From Selaginella moellendorffii (Eukaryota > Streptophyta > Lycopodiopsida > Selaginellales > Selaginellaceae): DNA of 64,000 nucleotides. A program made the translations under genes and the position numbers. A model generated the notes under the pieces. That model had not been told where the DNA came from and made no database searches. It was given only the letters and a program-made list of their open reading frames with translations. Numbering within the stretch: the first letter of the stretch is position 1; every line of letters begins with the position of its first letter. Positions 35,869 to 46,438 of the stretch are shown here, piece by piece. The stretch spans positions 2,181,972 to 2,245,971 of the forward strand of contig NW_003314268.1 of NCBI RefSeq assembly GCF_000143415.4, in the 5' to 3' direction.

Positions 35869-37259
35869 TCATCTCATGCTTCCGCCCTCTAGGACGTCGA
35901 TCATGTTGTACAGCCGCTTCTCTGACTTCTCTTGGATCTGAAAGCGGGGGAAAATCTCACTTTTAACAGGAAGGCAAGGAAAATGACAGAGAACTTTGCA
36001 CCTTCTTAGATAGGAACAAGACGGCATCAACTGTTCCCTGAGCGTAGATACTTCGGCCACAAACATTGTGCTTGAATTCAAAGAAAACACTGCAAAAGAG
36101 ATCAATCAAAAGAATTTTTTTTTTCTCTGCTCTTGAACGTAATGAGAGATAACTTACGTGCCATCTGGTGATATAATTTTGTAGGTGTGAAATGCATGGC
36201 CATTAAGATGCTGCTCCGGTACTCCCATTCTCGTCATTTGCTCCTTCGGATCCCTCACGAGCTCCACCTGGAAAATCATCAAGGAACGCAATGTACAATA
36301 TAAACTCGTACGAATAATTCTTCCAACCTGCTCGTCCTTAAAGTCTAACCCCAGCTTGCGAAGACTGGAAATGACTGCTAAAGCAGTGCCCGAAACATCA
36401 GCTTTGGTAGATTGATGGGACTCAGTCACCTGATTGATTGTTCAAGTCAGTCAGTACCACATTCCCCAACTTTTGCGTACCTGGAGAGTATATCCCGAGA
36501 AAGCTCCAGGGAATTGCTTAGCCATAATCTCCATTGCTGCTACGAAAGCGACGACCTGAGAAAAGAGAAACTAAACCTCCAAACGATCAAAAGAACAAGA
36601 ACAAGTCCACCTGTTTCCCCATCTGTGGCGCAATGATAGAGTAAGTTCCCGATTTTCTTGCTACATCCAAGAGCTTCTCGCGATCGCCCCCCGTTGTTCC
36701 CATCACAAAAGGGAGCCCCTGCTTGCAGTAAAACTCCGCATTGTCTAGAAGACAACCCAGTAAGAACGAGAGAAAAACACGAGAGGAGGGATTCCTTCCT
36801 TACCATTTACAGCGGCAGGAAGAGTGTAATCGACAACGATGACATTGGGATACTCCGTGATCACCTCCTTGACAACATCCTCTCTCTCGGACACTTCCCG
36901 GACGTCCACCTCCACATTCCCAATCACGACTCTCTTGCCTCCTCTCCCCGGCCCTGTCAAGCTCAGCGGCACCAATCTCAGCCCAGCCGCCACCGCGGCC
37001 TCCGCCACAGCCTGCCCGACCTTGCCTGTGCAATCGTTCACCTGGAAATGGATATTTCACCCCGGAATCCCACACAAAGAGAGATGCCACTCACCATCAC
37101 CGGCGCCGCGGCAAGGACAGGACTCTCTAGATTCCTGCCAGGCATCTCCACGGAGAGCCGCGCCGAGCACCTGGATCTCGCACACCTGCGCTTCCTGGAT
37201 TCCGCATTGGTGAGCGGCGCGATCGGGCGAGCGCCGGGGCGGAGAAGAAGCGCGCACAT
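35869..37259 (-). CDS. Dihydrodipicolinate reductase (plant DapB type)
   Basis: Reduces 4-hydroxy-tetrahydrodipicolinate in the lysine branch of the aspartate pathway, normally in plastids. The first exon (from ATG at 37,259) encodes a Ser/Arg-rich leader consistent with a transit peptide. It is followed by NDCTGKVGQAVAEAA (dinucleotide-binding start) and VVDYTLPAAVN. Later exons give FVMGTTGGDREKL, the catalytic ESHQSTKADVSGTA, GHAFHTYKIISPDGT and FKHNVCGRSIYAQGTVDAV, ending KRLYNMIDVLEGGSMR. These match the plant DHDPR signature throughout. It has about eight exons with introns of 50-90 bp. It is divergent from the SR-protein gene, with 146 bp between the start codons, and convergent with NRAMP. 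Confidence 0.92.
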
Positions 37260-37405
37260 TCTAGCTAGCCCTAGCGATCGAGAGAGCGAGAGAATAAACC
37301 CCGGACCCAGGGTGTCCTTAGCAAAGCCCGGTCACATATAAAAGGCCCCCCTTGATAAGCTTAGCCTCATCCTTTGGCTGCTAGGGCTTGGCGCTGGGCG
37401 CGACG
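37260..37405. promoter_or_regulatory. Bidirectional promoter, DHDPR / SR protein
   Basis: 146 bp separate two divergent ATGs. It contains a TATA-like ACATATAAAAGG at about 37,333 suited to the plus gene, and a GCTAGGGCTTGG element resembling the telo-box often found before plant RNA-processing genes. Confidence 0.55.
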
Positions 37406-38742
37406 ATGTCGCATTTTGGGCGATCGGGGCCGCCGGACATCCGCGATACGTACTCGCTCCTCGTCCTCAACATCACCTTCCGTGAGTGATTTCTTCCTCT
37501 TCGCTCCTCCCAGCGCGCGCTCTCTCGCGCGCTAGAATCTGCATTGGATTTCTAGGGTTTCACGGCCCGTGTTGCAGGGACCAGCGCCGACGATTTGTTT
37601 CCTTTGTTTGATAGATATGGAAAAGTGGTTGATATTTTTATCCCAAGAGACCGGAGGTAAAGCTCGCAAATGTTGGCCTTCTTCCAGACAGTGCCCTTGA
37701 TTTTTTCTTTTCTTTTCTTCCTTCGTGCTTTCCAGAACCGGGGACTCGAGGGGATTTGCTTTCGTTCGTTACAAGCACGCTGACGAAGCTCAAAAGGCAA
37801 TTGAGAGGCTTGATGGTATGCTTCCATACTTTGTCTTGTAGTTCTTTGTTAAATTCTCGTGCTTGGTTACTTCGCAGGTAAGAATGTAGATGGAAGAAAT
37901 ATTGTTGTCCAATTTGCGAAATACGGCAGGAACGATGAGTCAATGTGAGTGAAGAGCTCGGATGCTCTTGGTGGTTTTTTTATTCTCTCTTTCTTTTCTT
38001 TTCTGCAGCCACCGTGGAAAAATAACTTCGTCCAGTCCAATCTGGCGCAGCCGGTCCAGGAGCCGGAGTCCTCGGAGAGGAAGGTAAGAAACTTTCGGAC
38101 ATTGAAAATTTTTCGTTGGATAGATGGAGACTCAATTCTTATCTCGTTGATTGTAGAAGGGATTATGACGACTACCGAGAGAGAGATAGAGACCGAAGGC
38201 GTAGCCGTAGTCGCGAAAGATACGAACGCGAGAGATACCGCGGGCGTGACAGTAGAGATTACCGGAGGCGGAGCTTTAGCCGCAGCCGAAGCCGCAGTAG
38301 AAGTAGAGGCCGTGGCCACGACTATCCCCGAGACAATCGTGACGGCGGCCGCGATGGCCGCGATGCTCGTGATGGTCGTGATGGCCGCGAGGGGCGAAGA
38401 CGATCCCGGAGTAAATCACCCGAGAGGCAAGCGTCTCCAGTCATTGAAAGGTGGTGGCTTTGAACACTAAGCGCTTTTTTTCCCTTGCTAATTCTTGCTT
38501 TTGTTTTGCAGGAGCCCGTCGCCTCAGCCTCGTCGTAGCGCTTCTCCAGCTCCCAGGAGCCCATCGCCGGTGCGAAACTTGGGCCGTCGCAGCGTCTCTC
38601 CGAGAGCAAGTCCATCGCCGGATGCGAAAAGTCCCGTGAATGGCCGCCATTCTTCTCCTAATTCAGAGCCTGAGGTTTGCATCTTCTGATCAAAAGCTTG
38701 CACCGATCACCAACAATTTCGGTTCCATCGCAGGAATCCTAA
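37406..38742 (+). CDS. SR splicing factor (SC35/SCL type)
   Basis: Nuclear Ser/Arg-rich pre-mRNA splicing factor. An N-terminal RRM spans exons 1-4 with RNP2-like LLVLNITF and RNP1-like SRGFAFVRY. It is followed by an RS domain with many SR/RS dipeptides (for example RRRSRSRERYERERYRG) and a basic RD/GR-rich stretch. A proline/serine tail ends PNSEPE, and the last exon adds only Glu-Ser before TAA at 38,742. The first six introns join in phase. Domain order fits the SC35/SCL group rather than the two-RRM SR proteins. The intron before the last mini-exon is small, and alternative 3' ends are possible. The start at 37,406 is the only ATG ahead of the RRM in frame. Confidence 0.9.
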
Positions 38743-39794
38743 TAAGCGAGCGGTGGCATGCGCCTTTGGAGTACCTTGTTAGAGCTATCCGGGGGTGGAC
38801 AGTCTTAGTAGTACTCATGGAAGCTGTCCGAGGGACATCTAGCTGAGTGGAGGTGGCACCTCAGCTGGTTCGTCTTTACGTTGCATTTTTTTTTCTTCTT
38901 CTCTTGCTCTCTTTCTCACTCTTCTCTCTCGCTCTCTCCCTCTTTTCTTTCTTTCCATCACTATGATGTATGTTTCTCGCTTATTGGTATGGGAAGGCTG
39001 TTGTTGTATGTTTGTCTTGCATCTGTGGAGTGCTTTGCCTGTGTGCAGTCATGCTAACGAAATGCTTCTGTGCTTCGTCCACTTTTAGGGGGGTTTTGGT
39101 AGTGCTGAGTGGGGTCGTGCCAAAGTTGCTGCTGCTACTGCCGCTATTGCCGCTGCTGCCGCTACTGCTGCCTCGGAAAAAAAAGGAAAAAACGACTCTA
39201 GGAGGATCGCTGGTGCGCGTAAAAATGGTGCCGTTGTTGGCGACGCTGTGTTCGTGACTGTTTGCTAAGCTGATACCCCAGGGCAGTAATGATCTCCTTT
39301 TTTTTTTCTAGTTTTCCATATCTTCTTCTTTGGAACTAATCCTTTGATTGTTTTGCTGACTTATCTCTTTAAGCGGGTGTTTTAGCAGGAAAGACGCATC
39401 AGCTCAGCTCAGCCATTAGCGACTATGATAAAACAGAAAGAACAAAGAAAAAAAAAGTAACAAAGATGAAAGAGATGACACCCTCTGATGATGAGAGCCA
39501 AACAAAGCTTTTGGAAAAGTTTTCCTTCGGGTCCCAACACTCTTGACTTTGGCGATAATAGACTATAGTTTTTCGCCGCGCTAGTTTCCAGGGTCAGAGC
39601 TCTCCAACAGGCAAGCTGTGGCTAATCCGCGACTCTTTGAGATCCTCTGGTGTGGCGCCTTTTGTCCTTCGATGGTCCGATTTGGCCAATGGTTGACTGG
39701 TGCGTGTGGGAGATATAATCTCTGGGGATTCTCATCTTGATTGTTCTATCGTCGCCTTCGATTGGGGTGGACGCCAAAGTAGCAAGCATCCAAG
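38743..39794. other. Spacer: SR 3' UTR and NRT3 promoter
   Basis: No certain gene. A hairpin AGCTGAG/CTCAGCT sits at 38,841-38,866 in the probable 3' UTR. A coding-like Ala-rich stretch at about 39,090-39,268 is discussed as a finding. A CCAAT box near 39,688 precedes the NRT3-like gene. Confidence 0.5.
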
Positions 39795-40492
39795 ATGGCT
39801 GTTTTCGATTGCGTGCTGCTCGTGTCGATTGCTTTCCTCGCTTTGGCGCGATCCGTCCATGGCGGTGTTTCCTTCGCGAGCTTGCCGAGGAGCTTGGTCG
39901 TGACGGTGGCGATGAACGAGCAAGGGCGCTTCTTAAACTGTAAGTAGAGAGCTCTTCTTTTTTCTTCGTGGTGTTCTTCGCTTACCTTGGTGGATTTCTA
40001 CTCCGATCAGCCGTGGAATCCGGAAAGGACCGACTCCTGATCAACTGGTCCGTGAATTCCTCTGTCCCAGCTCCCACAAACTTCAAGAACATCAAGCTCA
40101 AGCTCTGCTACGCGCCGCCCAGCCAGCAAAACCGCGGCTGGAGGAAGAGCACCGATGATCTCAAGAAGGACAAGACGTGCCAATTCGACATCGCGACCCA
40201 GTCCTACGCGGGCGCCGCTGGAAACTCCACCGAGTGGCTCATCTCCAAGGACACCCCGGGAGCGCTCTACTTCGTGCGAGCTTACGCGATCAACTCGACC
40301 GGGAGCCAAGTCGCGTACGGGCAGAGCACGAACGCGGCCAAGACGGAGAACATCTTCACCGTGATCCCAATCACCGGCCGCCCCAAATCGCTCTACATTG
40401 CCACCGCTTGCTTCTCCCTCTTCTCCGTGGGATCGCTCGCGATCTTCTTCACGATCGAGAGGAAGCTCGCCGCTGCCAAGAAGGGGAAATAG
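39795..40492 (+). CDS. NRT3: NRT3/NAR2-type high-affinity nitrate transporter partner
   Basis: Small membrane protein that binds and activates NRT2 nitrate transporters at the plasma membrane. It has two exons (39,795-39,939 and 40,011-40,492) encoding 208 residues. A hydrophobic signal peptide (residues 1-22, MAVFDCVLLVSIAFLALARS) is followed by SLPRSLVVTV and the family core KLKLCYAPPSQQNRGWRK, KDKTCQF, YFVRAYAIN and VAYGQST. A single C-terminal transmembrane helix is near residues 177-198 (IATACFSLFSVGSLAIFF) with a basic tail. Length and order agree with plant NAR2. No NRT2 gene is in the window. The neighbouring genes do not suggest a nitrate cluster. Confidence 0.93.
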
Positions 40493-40847
40493 ATCGATTT
40501 GTCCGGATCAAAAGGAAACTTTGTAATGAATTTGCGAGAGCTAATCTTTGGAAAAAAAACGCGACTTTCTTTCTCTTTCCACGATTGCGAAACTCCACAC
40601 GTTTTTTCTTGTGTCGCAAGTCAACGCTCTAGATTCAATCTAGCGCACACGTGGACAAAAGAATATTCTTGAGCATCGTCTGGGTTTGAAAATTTGAAAT
40701 TAAGGAACATGCCCGGCGCTCGAGTTATGCCCGACTTGAAGCACAAGGAATTGAGAAATCACGGCTAGAAATTCCCATACGCGCTTCAAGAACAAGGGAA
40801 GGGCTCACGCTTCCCAGATCTCCAATCGCGCCAGCGACGGCGACACA

Positions 40848-41198
40848 ATGCTGCTCAGGTTCTTGCTCCTCCTAGCTCTGATCATTCTGGTGTTCGCGCC
40901 CAGCCGCAGCGATGGGCAAGCGGCGCCGCCGAGGACGAGAAGGAACTGCAACTCCAATCCGTTGGTGTGCTTGAATCCCAGGAACAGGCCTGCGGGGCCG
41001 ATTTGCTGCAACAGGCGATGCGTCGACATCTTGGGCGATCCGGCGCACTGCGGGCGGTGCTTCAATCGGTGTGGGTTTGGATTCAGCTGCTGCAGGGGGC
41101 GGTGCGTGGATCTGGATCGCAGCAGGAGGAACTGCGGCATTTGTGGGAACGTCTGCCGCCGACCGCTGCGCTGCGATTTTGGCATCTGTGGCTACTGA
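40848..41198 (+). CDS. STIG1-like secreted cysteine-rich protein
   Basis: 116-residue intronless gene. A signal peptide (residues 1-23, LLRFLLLLALIILVFAPS) precedes a Cys-rich domain with the STIG1 pattern: CCNRRCVDILGDPAHCGRC, then CGFGFSCCRGRCVDLD, NCGICGNVC and a terminal CDFGICGY. STIG1 proteins are secreted peptides studied in the pistil of seed plants. In a plant without flowers the role must differ, so only the family is called. Stop at 41,198. The following 550 bases to the next gene show nothing recognisable. Confidence 0.9.
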   Translation: MLLRFLLLLALIILVFAPSRSDGQAAPPRTRRNCNSNPLVCLNPRNRPAGPICCNRRCVDILGDPAHCGRCFNRCGFGFSCCRGRCVDLDRSRRNCGICGNVCRRPLRCDFGICGY

Positions 41199-41746
41199 AT
41201 CAGATTATCGCCACATAGTTCGTCCATCAATCGATAGATACTATAGAAGTCTCTATAAATATTCGTGGAAAGAGGTATTCATTCTCTCCCTGATTTGTTC
41301 GATCTATCAGGAAATAGGATCCTATTGAAGAAATAACACCAACGCATGAAGAGCACAGCGACCAAAAGTCCCGATTTGTTCCGAGAGGGTTTAGACGAGA
41401 TTGTTAATAGGCTGTGGAAAATAACGCGATCTAGCTTTGAATGGCTTTGAATCACGGTTTCCTTCGAATAGCTAACTTTCAAAGTTCAACATAGAGTAGT
41501 TTTTACGTCATGCAGTCTATGAGATGATTTGTCTGCCCACTTCCTTAGATTCCAGCGAATTCTAAGCAAAGTACTACCGTGCTGTCATTGACTGGAGACT
41601 CTTAAAAGTTTTTAAAATCATAGTAGCTAACTATTTCGAGCCCGGACCACATTTCGAGCTCACCAGCTCAAAATGAGAATCAAAGTCAATGTAATGTCAA
41701 TGAAAGTCATGGCTTTGCACCCGAGTGGAAAAAGAAACAAAAACTT
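41199..41746. other. Intergenic, nothing recognised
   Basis: Contains the 3' ends of the STIG1-like (+) and RING-H2 (-) transcripts. No motif stands out. Confidence 0.6.
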
Positions 41747-43114
41747 TCACTGAATTCTGAGCTGCTGTTGTTGTTGCTGTTGCTGCTGCTTGGCTTTTGC
41801 AGAGAAAGTGTTCTCTTTTGCCCGTGCCATATGCTCAATCCTCTGCTGCGAGGCTGTCTGCCTCGTGTCTTGCCCGTCCCTGATCACCGTTAGCCATTCC
41901 CCTTGCTGCTGCTGTTGCTCATTGCTAGCTTGAGCTCCACCGCCGCCGATTGAGAACCTCCTCATCCGCTCCGCGAGAGAAGTAGCAGTAGAAGCAGTGG
42001 ATGGCGCTGGCGCAGCGCTACTACTACTGCTGCCAACGCCGCTCTTCTTGGAAGTGGCGATGGAGGAAGAAGACGAGGACGCTTGAGGCGATTGCATGTC
42101 GGACGAGAAGCTCACGCTCTGCTTCTTGATGGCGGGCTTGAGAGATGGCTTGGGCGTGCGGAGCTCCGGCGTGTCCTCATCGATGGTTTTCAGCGGCTGA
42201 GGAGGCGGACTCTCCGCCGTCGATTCCCTGGGCTCTACATGATGAGGGCCGTCGAGCCCAAACTGGGCGGGATATGGCGGGGGTGTCGCCGGGGACGACG
42301 ACGCCGTGGAGGGCGACGTCGACTGCTCGGCGCAAACTGGGCAATTCATGGTGGAGAAGAAGCGCGGCTTGTCCTGGATGCAGTCGATGTGGCAGGAGTG
42401 ATTGCAATCCCAGGGCGCCACCGCCTCGTCCTCGACGATCACGTCGTGGCCACAGATCGCGCAGGCGTTGGCGCCGGCGGCGGTGGTGGCGGCGGGGGAT
42501 CCCTGCGGCGCCAGGAAGAGCTGGCGGTGGGAGAGATGCGCGGGGCGGACGCACTGGACGAGGAAGCGCGGCGCGCCGCTGGGCGAGGATTCCATGGCCT
42601 CGGCGGCGAGAATGGACGCGTTTGCGTCGCCCGGTGGGAGCGAGTAGTGGATGAATCCCTGCTGGTCCATGGAGGTGGCCATCTTGTGGAGGTGCGTGGC
42701 CAGGAGCTGCTTGGGGACGTTGACGAGGAGGCCCGCCTCGCGCACCCAAACCCTAACCCCCCGCGTGGACAGTCGCCTCACTTCGCCCAGGAGCCACTTG
42801 TGGCGATTGCAGCGCACCGCCACCATCTCGCCCTTGGCGTACTGGATCGAGAGCGGCGAGGGCAAGGGGAGACACGATCCCCCCGCGCCCCGGGGTGTGG
42901 AGTTGGCGGAGAAGGAGGGATTGGGAGAGGAGGAGGCGGAGCTCATGGATGATGATCCCGGGGGCGTTTGCTGCTGCTGCGATGGGGCGAGCGAATCCCA
43001 TCGGGGGCTTGTGGGGCTCTCGGGTTGGGAGAGGTAGCGATCCAAGCTGCTGGGCGCGTAGTCCTTCTTCTGGCTCTCCAGCCAGTCGGCGATGTCTACC
43101 CGCTTGGTGCCCAT
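41747..43114 (-). CDS. RING-H2 finger protein, probable E3 ligase
   Basis: 455 residues, intronless, start MGTKRVDIADWLESQKKDY at 43,114. The RING-H2 domain lies at about residues 219-262: CAIC, then 15 residues, C-N-H-S-C-H-I-D-C, then CPVC, which gives the C3H2C3 metal ligands. Residues 85-200 form a compact globular region (GEMVAVRCNRHKWLLGEV) that I do not recognise. The rest is low complexity: Ser/Pro/Thr stretches, a Ser-rich segment after residue 340, and Gln runs near residues 400-410 and 440-450. RING-H2 proteins usually recruit an E2 for ubiquitin transfer; the target is unknown. It is divergent from the LEA_1 gene across a 242-bp promoter. Confidence 0.8.
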   Translation of the reverse strand: MGTKRVDIADWLESQKKDYAPSSLDRYLSQPESPTSPRWDSLAPSQQQQTPPGSSSMSSASSSPNPSFSANSTPRGAGGSCLPLPSPLSIQYAKGEMVAVRCNRHKWLLGEVRRLSTRGVRVWVREAGLLVNVPKQLLATHLHKMATSMDQQGFIHYSLPPGDANASILAAEAMESSPSGAPRFLVQCVRPAHLSHRQLFLAPQGSPAATTAAGANACAICGHDVIVEDEAVAPWDCNHSCHIDCIQDKPRFFSTMNCPVCAEQSTSPSTASSSPATPPPYPAQFGLDGPHHVEPRESTAESPPPQPLKTIDEDTPELRTPKPSLKPAIKKQSVSFSSDMQSPQASSSSSSIATSKKSGVGSSSSSAAPAPSTASTATSLAERMRRFSIGGGGAQASNEQQQQQGEWLTVIRDGQDTRQTASQQRIEHMARAKENTFSAKAKQQQQQQQQQLRIQ

Positions 43115-43356
43115 TTGGGGGAGAAAAATCGCCCAGCCCTACAACAATATAACGGAATGCCCCTTCACATTCCGGGGAAGCGCGAAAGTTCGAATATGCC
43201 AGAAGCATCCATAGCCAGACACGTGTCGGGCTTGAGAACGCGCCACGGACCCTCACACGTGGCATCTAGTTTGCTTGTTCTCCGCGGAGTGAAAAAGAAG
43301 AGCATCGCAAGAAGCAACCTAGGGATTGTGTTTCTTTGTGACTAGAATCGATCGCG
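43115..43356 (+). promoter_or_regulatory. Promoter with two ABRE/G-box sites
   Basis: GACACGTGTC (43,218-43,227) and CACGTGGC (43,256-43,263) lie about 95-140 bp before the LEA_1 start. Both contain the ACGT core bound by ABA-responsive bZIP factors. The region is shared with the divergent RING-H2 gene. Confidence 0.65.
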
Positions 43357-43712
43357 ATGAAGCAAGCACCGGGGCAGGACAAGGGGGTTTCCGTGGGGGA
43401 GGGCCTCAAGAACGCGGGCGCGACGATGCAGGAGAACTTGGAGAAGGCGGGAGCAACGATCTCAGCGCAGGTTAGGGTTTTTTTCTTTTCTCGCTTTGAG
43501 TTTGATCCCGGGATTGCAATGCGCGATGTATGCAGGCCGAGAAGATGAAAGGGGCAGGGGACGAAGAGGCGGGCATCGCCGCGGATTTGAGCAAGGACAC
43601 GCGCCAGGCCGCCGCCGCCGACCGAGCTGAGGCCAAGAAGGCGCAGCACCACGAAGAAGCTAAGAATCCAGACGACCATCCAGCTCCATTCACCAAGACA
43701 CCGTTTGTCTAG
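43357..43712 (+). CDS. LEA_1 (group 4) late embryogenesis abundant protein
   Basis: Small hydrophilic protein of 96 residues in two exons (43,357-43,470 and 43,536-43,712). The N-terminal 50 residues are an Ala/Lys/Glu-rich amphipathic region (GLKNAGATMQENLEKAGATI, then AEKMKGAG) typical of LEA_1. The second half is a polar, disordered, Glu/Ala/His-rich tail (KKAQHHEEAKNPDDHP). LEA_1 proteins protect membranes and enzymes during drying, in cytosol and nucleus. The two ABRE sites just upstream support stress or ABA induction. The fit to the family is by composition and motif, not by a catalytic signature. Confidence 0.75.
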
Positions 43713-44927
43713 AAACCCTTCAAAGAAAATAGTTCTTGTCATGTATGATCCACATCGGTCAAATAACCATTGTGAACGCCGCTCATGTGATAACCTTCTT
43801 GAAGAGCCGCTAAGCTACATGCTGTGCAAGATCAGATCCATAGGAAATATGCTAACTATATAGGGTATAGATGGCTGTAGGATGCTAAATCTAAAACTTG
43901 CCCTTCAATGGATAATCGTTAAGAGATTCAAATTGCACTCCATTACCAAACTTTGAAAGCCTACTATTGTTATTAAAGGAAACGTGGGTATTCAAATTTT
44001 GATAAGGTTTTTAATTTGCATCTATTGTATTCATATGTGTTCAATTAAGCATTGCAAGACCCTCAAAAACATATATTCTCTTTGACTTGCTGACTTCACA
44101 CCCAACCAAGCAGCCAATTCACATAAGCAGGAAAGCTTTCCTTTCTTACTGCCACAGTAGGCAAGGTTGAATTCTTGTCTCCACGTATATTCAACTGTTT
44201 ACAGGGTTTTATAGTGCCCACCAAGAAGCATGAGACAGAGTACAACACCAGCATCTCTATACTGAAAACCTTCAGCCTCATCAAAGAGACAATAGGGTGC
44301 GGGTGCCGATAGTGCATTTGTCCCTACACAGTGTGAAGGGAAGAATCTAGTTGTAAGGCTTGGATTGCCAGGAGCGCGCTGGACCCCATATGAAGTCCCC
44401 CATCATGATGAGAAGGGGATGATTTCCAAAGATACGCTACTCTAGTATTGGCCTCAGCCTCAGCCTCTCTGGTAACTCGACTGATCAATGCGTTCCACGA
44501 AAGTCAAGTAGTTATTGATCCAGCACACTGTTCAATCCTATTTTGATATAAAAGGTGGCAGCCATTAAAAAAGGTTATTTTTGTGGGACAGGGACATGTT
44601 GCGTCTCAACAGAGCTCTCTATTTGGTGGATCAATGTGGAAATCGTCAAGTCCACACATCTGGATCGAGCATCAAGCGACAACGCTGTGAAAGGTGGCAA
44701 GTCATACGGTCTCGCGGCACTATATTACCGAGGATCTCGTTGGACTCCTCCCCTCAATCTCGAGGAAAACGCAAGCATTTCACTGTCAAAGGGACCATAT
44801 AGACAAATCTATCAAATTGCCTTTAGAAAAAATGTATACAGATTTAGGGCATATAAACAAAATTTTAACATAAAATAAGAAAAGCCCTAAACGGGTGAAT
44901 TATTTACGGACACTCTGTTTTAGGGTT
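43713..44927. other. Intergenic, no convincing gene
   Basis: Open frames at 44,096 (-) and 44,555 (+) are short, lack domains and have no splice-supported extension. No tRNA or other structured RNA was seen. Confidence 0.55.
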
Positions 44928-45954
44928 CTAGTAGAGGCGCTCTGGAGAGCCAGCAACCACATCCTTGTACAAGCTGCGACCTTCACCGCCCTCCACATCT
45001 TCGCGGTGCTTGGCACTGCCCTCCAGGAATGGCTCGCCTGATTCGCCGCGCATGCGGTTAAGGCTCTCCTGCGCGCCACCTCTCAGAAATTCGCCGCCAT
45101 GGCCAGGACCTTCGCGCTCCAGGCGCTGCAGCGTTGAGATCCTCATCAGGTTGACAATTCCGCCCAGAACAAGCAGCGCCGCGCCCAGGATCGCAAACCA
45201 GGTCGCATTGCTCTGCGAGAAGACAGAAAAATTTAGGGTTATAAAATTGAAAAGAATCGAGTCCATTACCTGGAGCCTCCTCTCCACCGTCTTGGGCCAG
45301 TATGGCAATCCGATCACTCCTCCACACAGCAGTAGCGTGCTAGCGATGACGAAGCACACAGTGACCCCCCGCTCGTAGGCCTGGACGCCCAAGCTCGCGC
45401 GCTCGTAGAGCTGGAAGATGTTGTGGATCGATGCGAGCAGCCACAATGCCGGCCCCGCGATGAGCATTCTCAATCCGTGGACCGCGAGGGTGTTCCTGGT
45501 GTGATGCGAGTACCTCCCCTTGGCAGTCTGCACGATCGATCGATCCAGGGGATCCAGAGATTCAAACCCAGAGACTGGAATTTTTTGTGCTTACCAGGAG
45601 CAAGAAGAGCAGGCCCAAGAACACGAGGAACGACCCCAGCGCGGTGACGACGGGCACGGCGATCTCGACCAGGATGTACTGCGGATCCACCTTGAGCAGC
45701 TCCAGTTTGAAATCCACGCCGGCGAGGTGGGCGTAGAGATCATGCAAATTGACGAGGAAGATGAGGATGGATCCCGTGAGGGCGAGGATCAATCCGAGCT
45801 TGCTGTTCTCGTGGCTAGGGAGCTGGAAGATCAAGCCGGCAAGGATAAGCACCGCGCCAAGAACATAGATGAATCCATTGATCCCCTCGAGGAGCTCGCG
45901 GTAGCCGCCAGGGGCGTAGAGCCGCGCTGTGCGCGAGGAGACGAGCTTCACCAT
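44928..45954 (-). CDS. Conserved six-pass membrane protein, function unknown
   Basis: Three exons (45,954-45,595, 45,527-45,270 and 45,212-44,928) join in phase into 300 residues, start MVKLVSSRTARLYAPGG. Six hydrophobic segments are visible: GFIYVLGAVLILAGLIF, LGLILALTGSILIFLV, a long one ending FLVFLGLLFLLL, LIAGPALWLLASI, VCFVIASTLLLCGGVIG and FAILGAALLVLGGIVN. The C-terminal 75 residues are hydrophilic and Gly/Glu/Arg-rich. I do not recognise a named family or a catalytic motif. The introns and coding pattern make it a real gene. It is divergent from the RCC1 gene. Confidence 0.75.
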
Positions 45955-46438
45955 GGCGAGAGCGCTCCTTCCCTAGATCGATCGACCAAGGAGTTTTAGG
46001 AATGGGAGAGAGAGAGAGACCTGGCGCAAGGAATCAAGAATATGGAGCTCTTATAGCTGGGAAGGGATGAAGATGAGGGGAGGATAGATGTGATTTTGCT
46101 TTGGCAAGGGTAACAAGGGAATCTGGGAGGTGCGGGCGCTGAGCAACTGCCAAGTGTGCGTTTGCATGGCGAGCGTGGCACGTCATAATCCACGGCTGCT
46201 AATGGGACACCATTATTATGTTCATGCATATCCGAGCACGTGACTTGACGTGGCTGCCACCTGGTCCTTGCGCTACTGACGTGGAATGCGTTTCGTGCTG
46301 CCAGCTGTCCCTGCCGGATATTTCCTGGGTGCGTTTGGGCCACAAAATGTAGAACTAATAAGCGGTCTAGAAGCTTCTCATGGATGCCACTTTAGGGTTT
46401 AACTGTGATTTGGGGGTTTTGGAAGCAGCCGGATAGCA
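45955..46438. promoter_or_regulatory. Divergent promoter region with ACGT elements
   Basis: 484 bp between the divergent membrane-protein and RCC1 genes. It contains AGCACGTGAC (G-box) near 46,236 and GGCACGTCAT near 46,188. A (GA)n tract near 46,003-46,018 lies just upstream of the minus-strand start. Confidence 0.45.

Noticed and set aside
36658-37341. Plus-strand open frame of 227 codons
   Set aside because: Antisense to the DHDPR gene and its promoter.
39420-39560. Possible box C/D snoRNA (ATGATGA near 39,490)
   Set aside because: No box D or terminal stem at the expected distance.
42083-42952. Plus-strand open frame of 289 codons
   Set aside because: Antisense shadow of the RING-H2 gene, which has a recognisable zinc finger on the other strand.
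44555-44878. Possible small gene on the plus strand
   Set aside because: No domain, no signal peptide, no splice extension and no codon bias resembling the neighbours.
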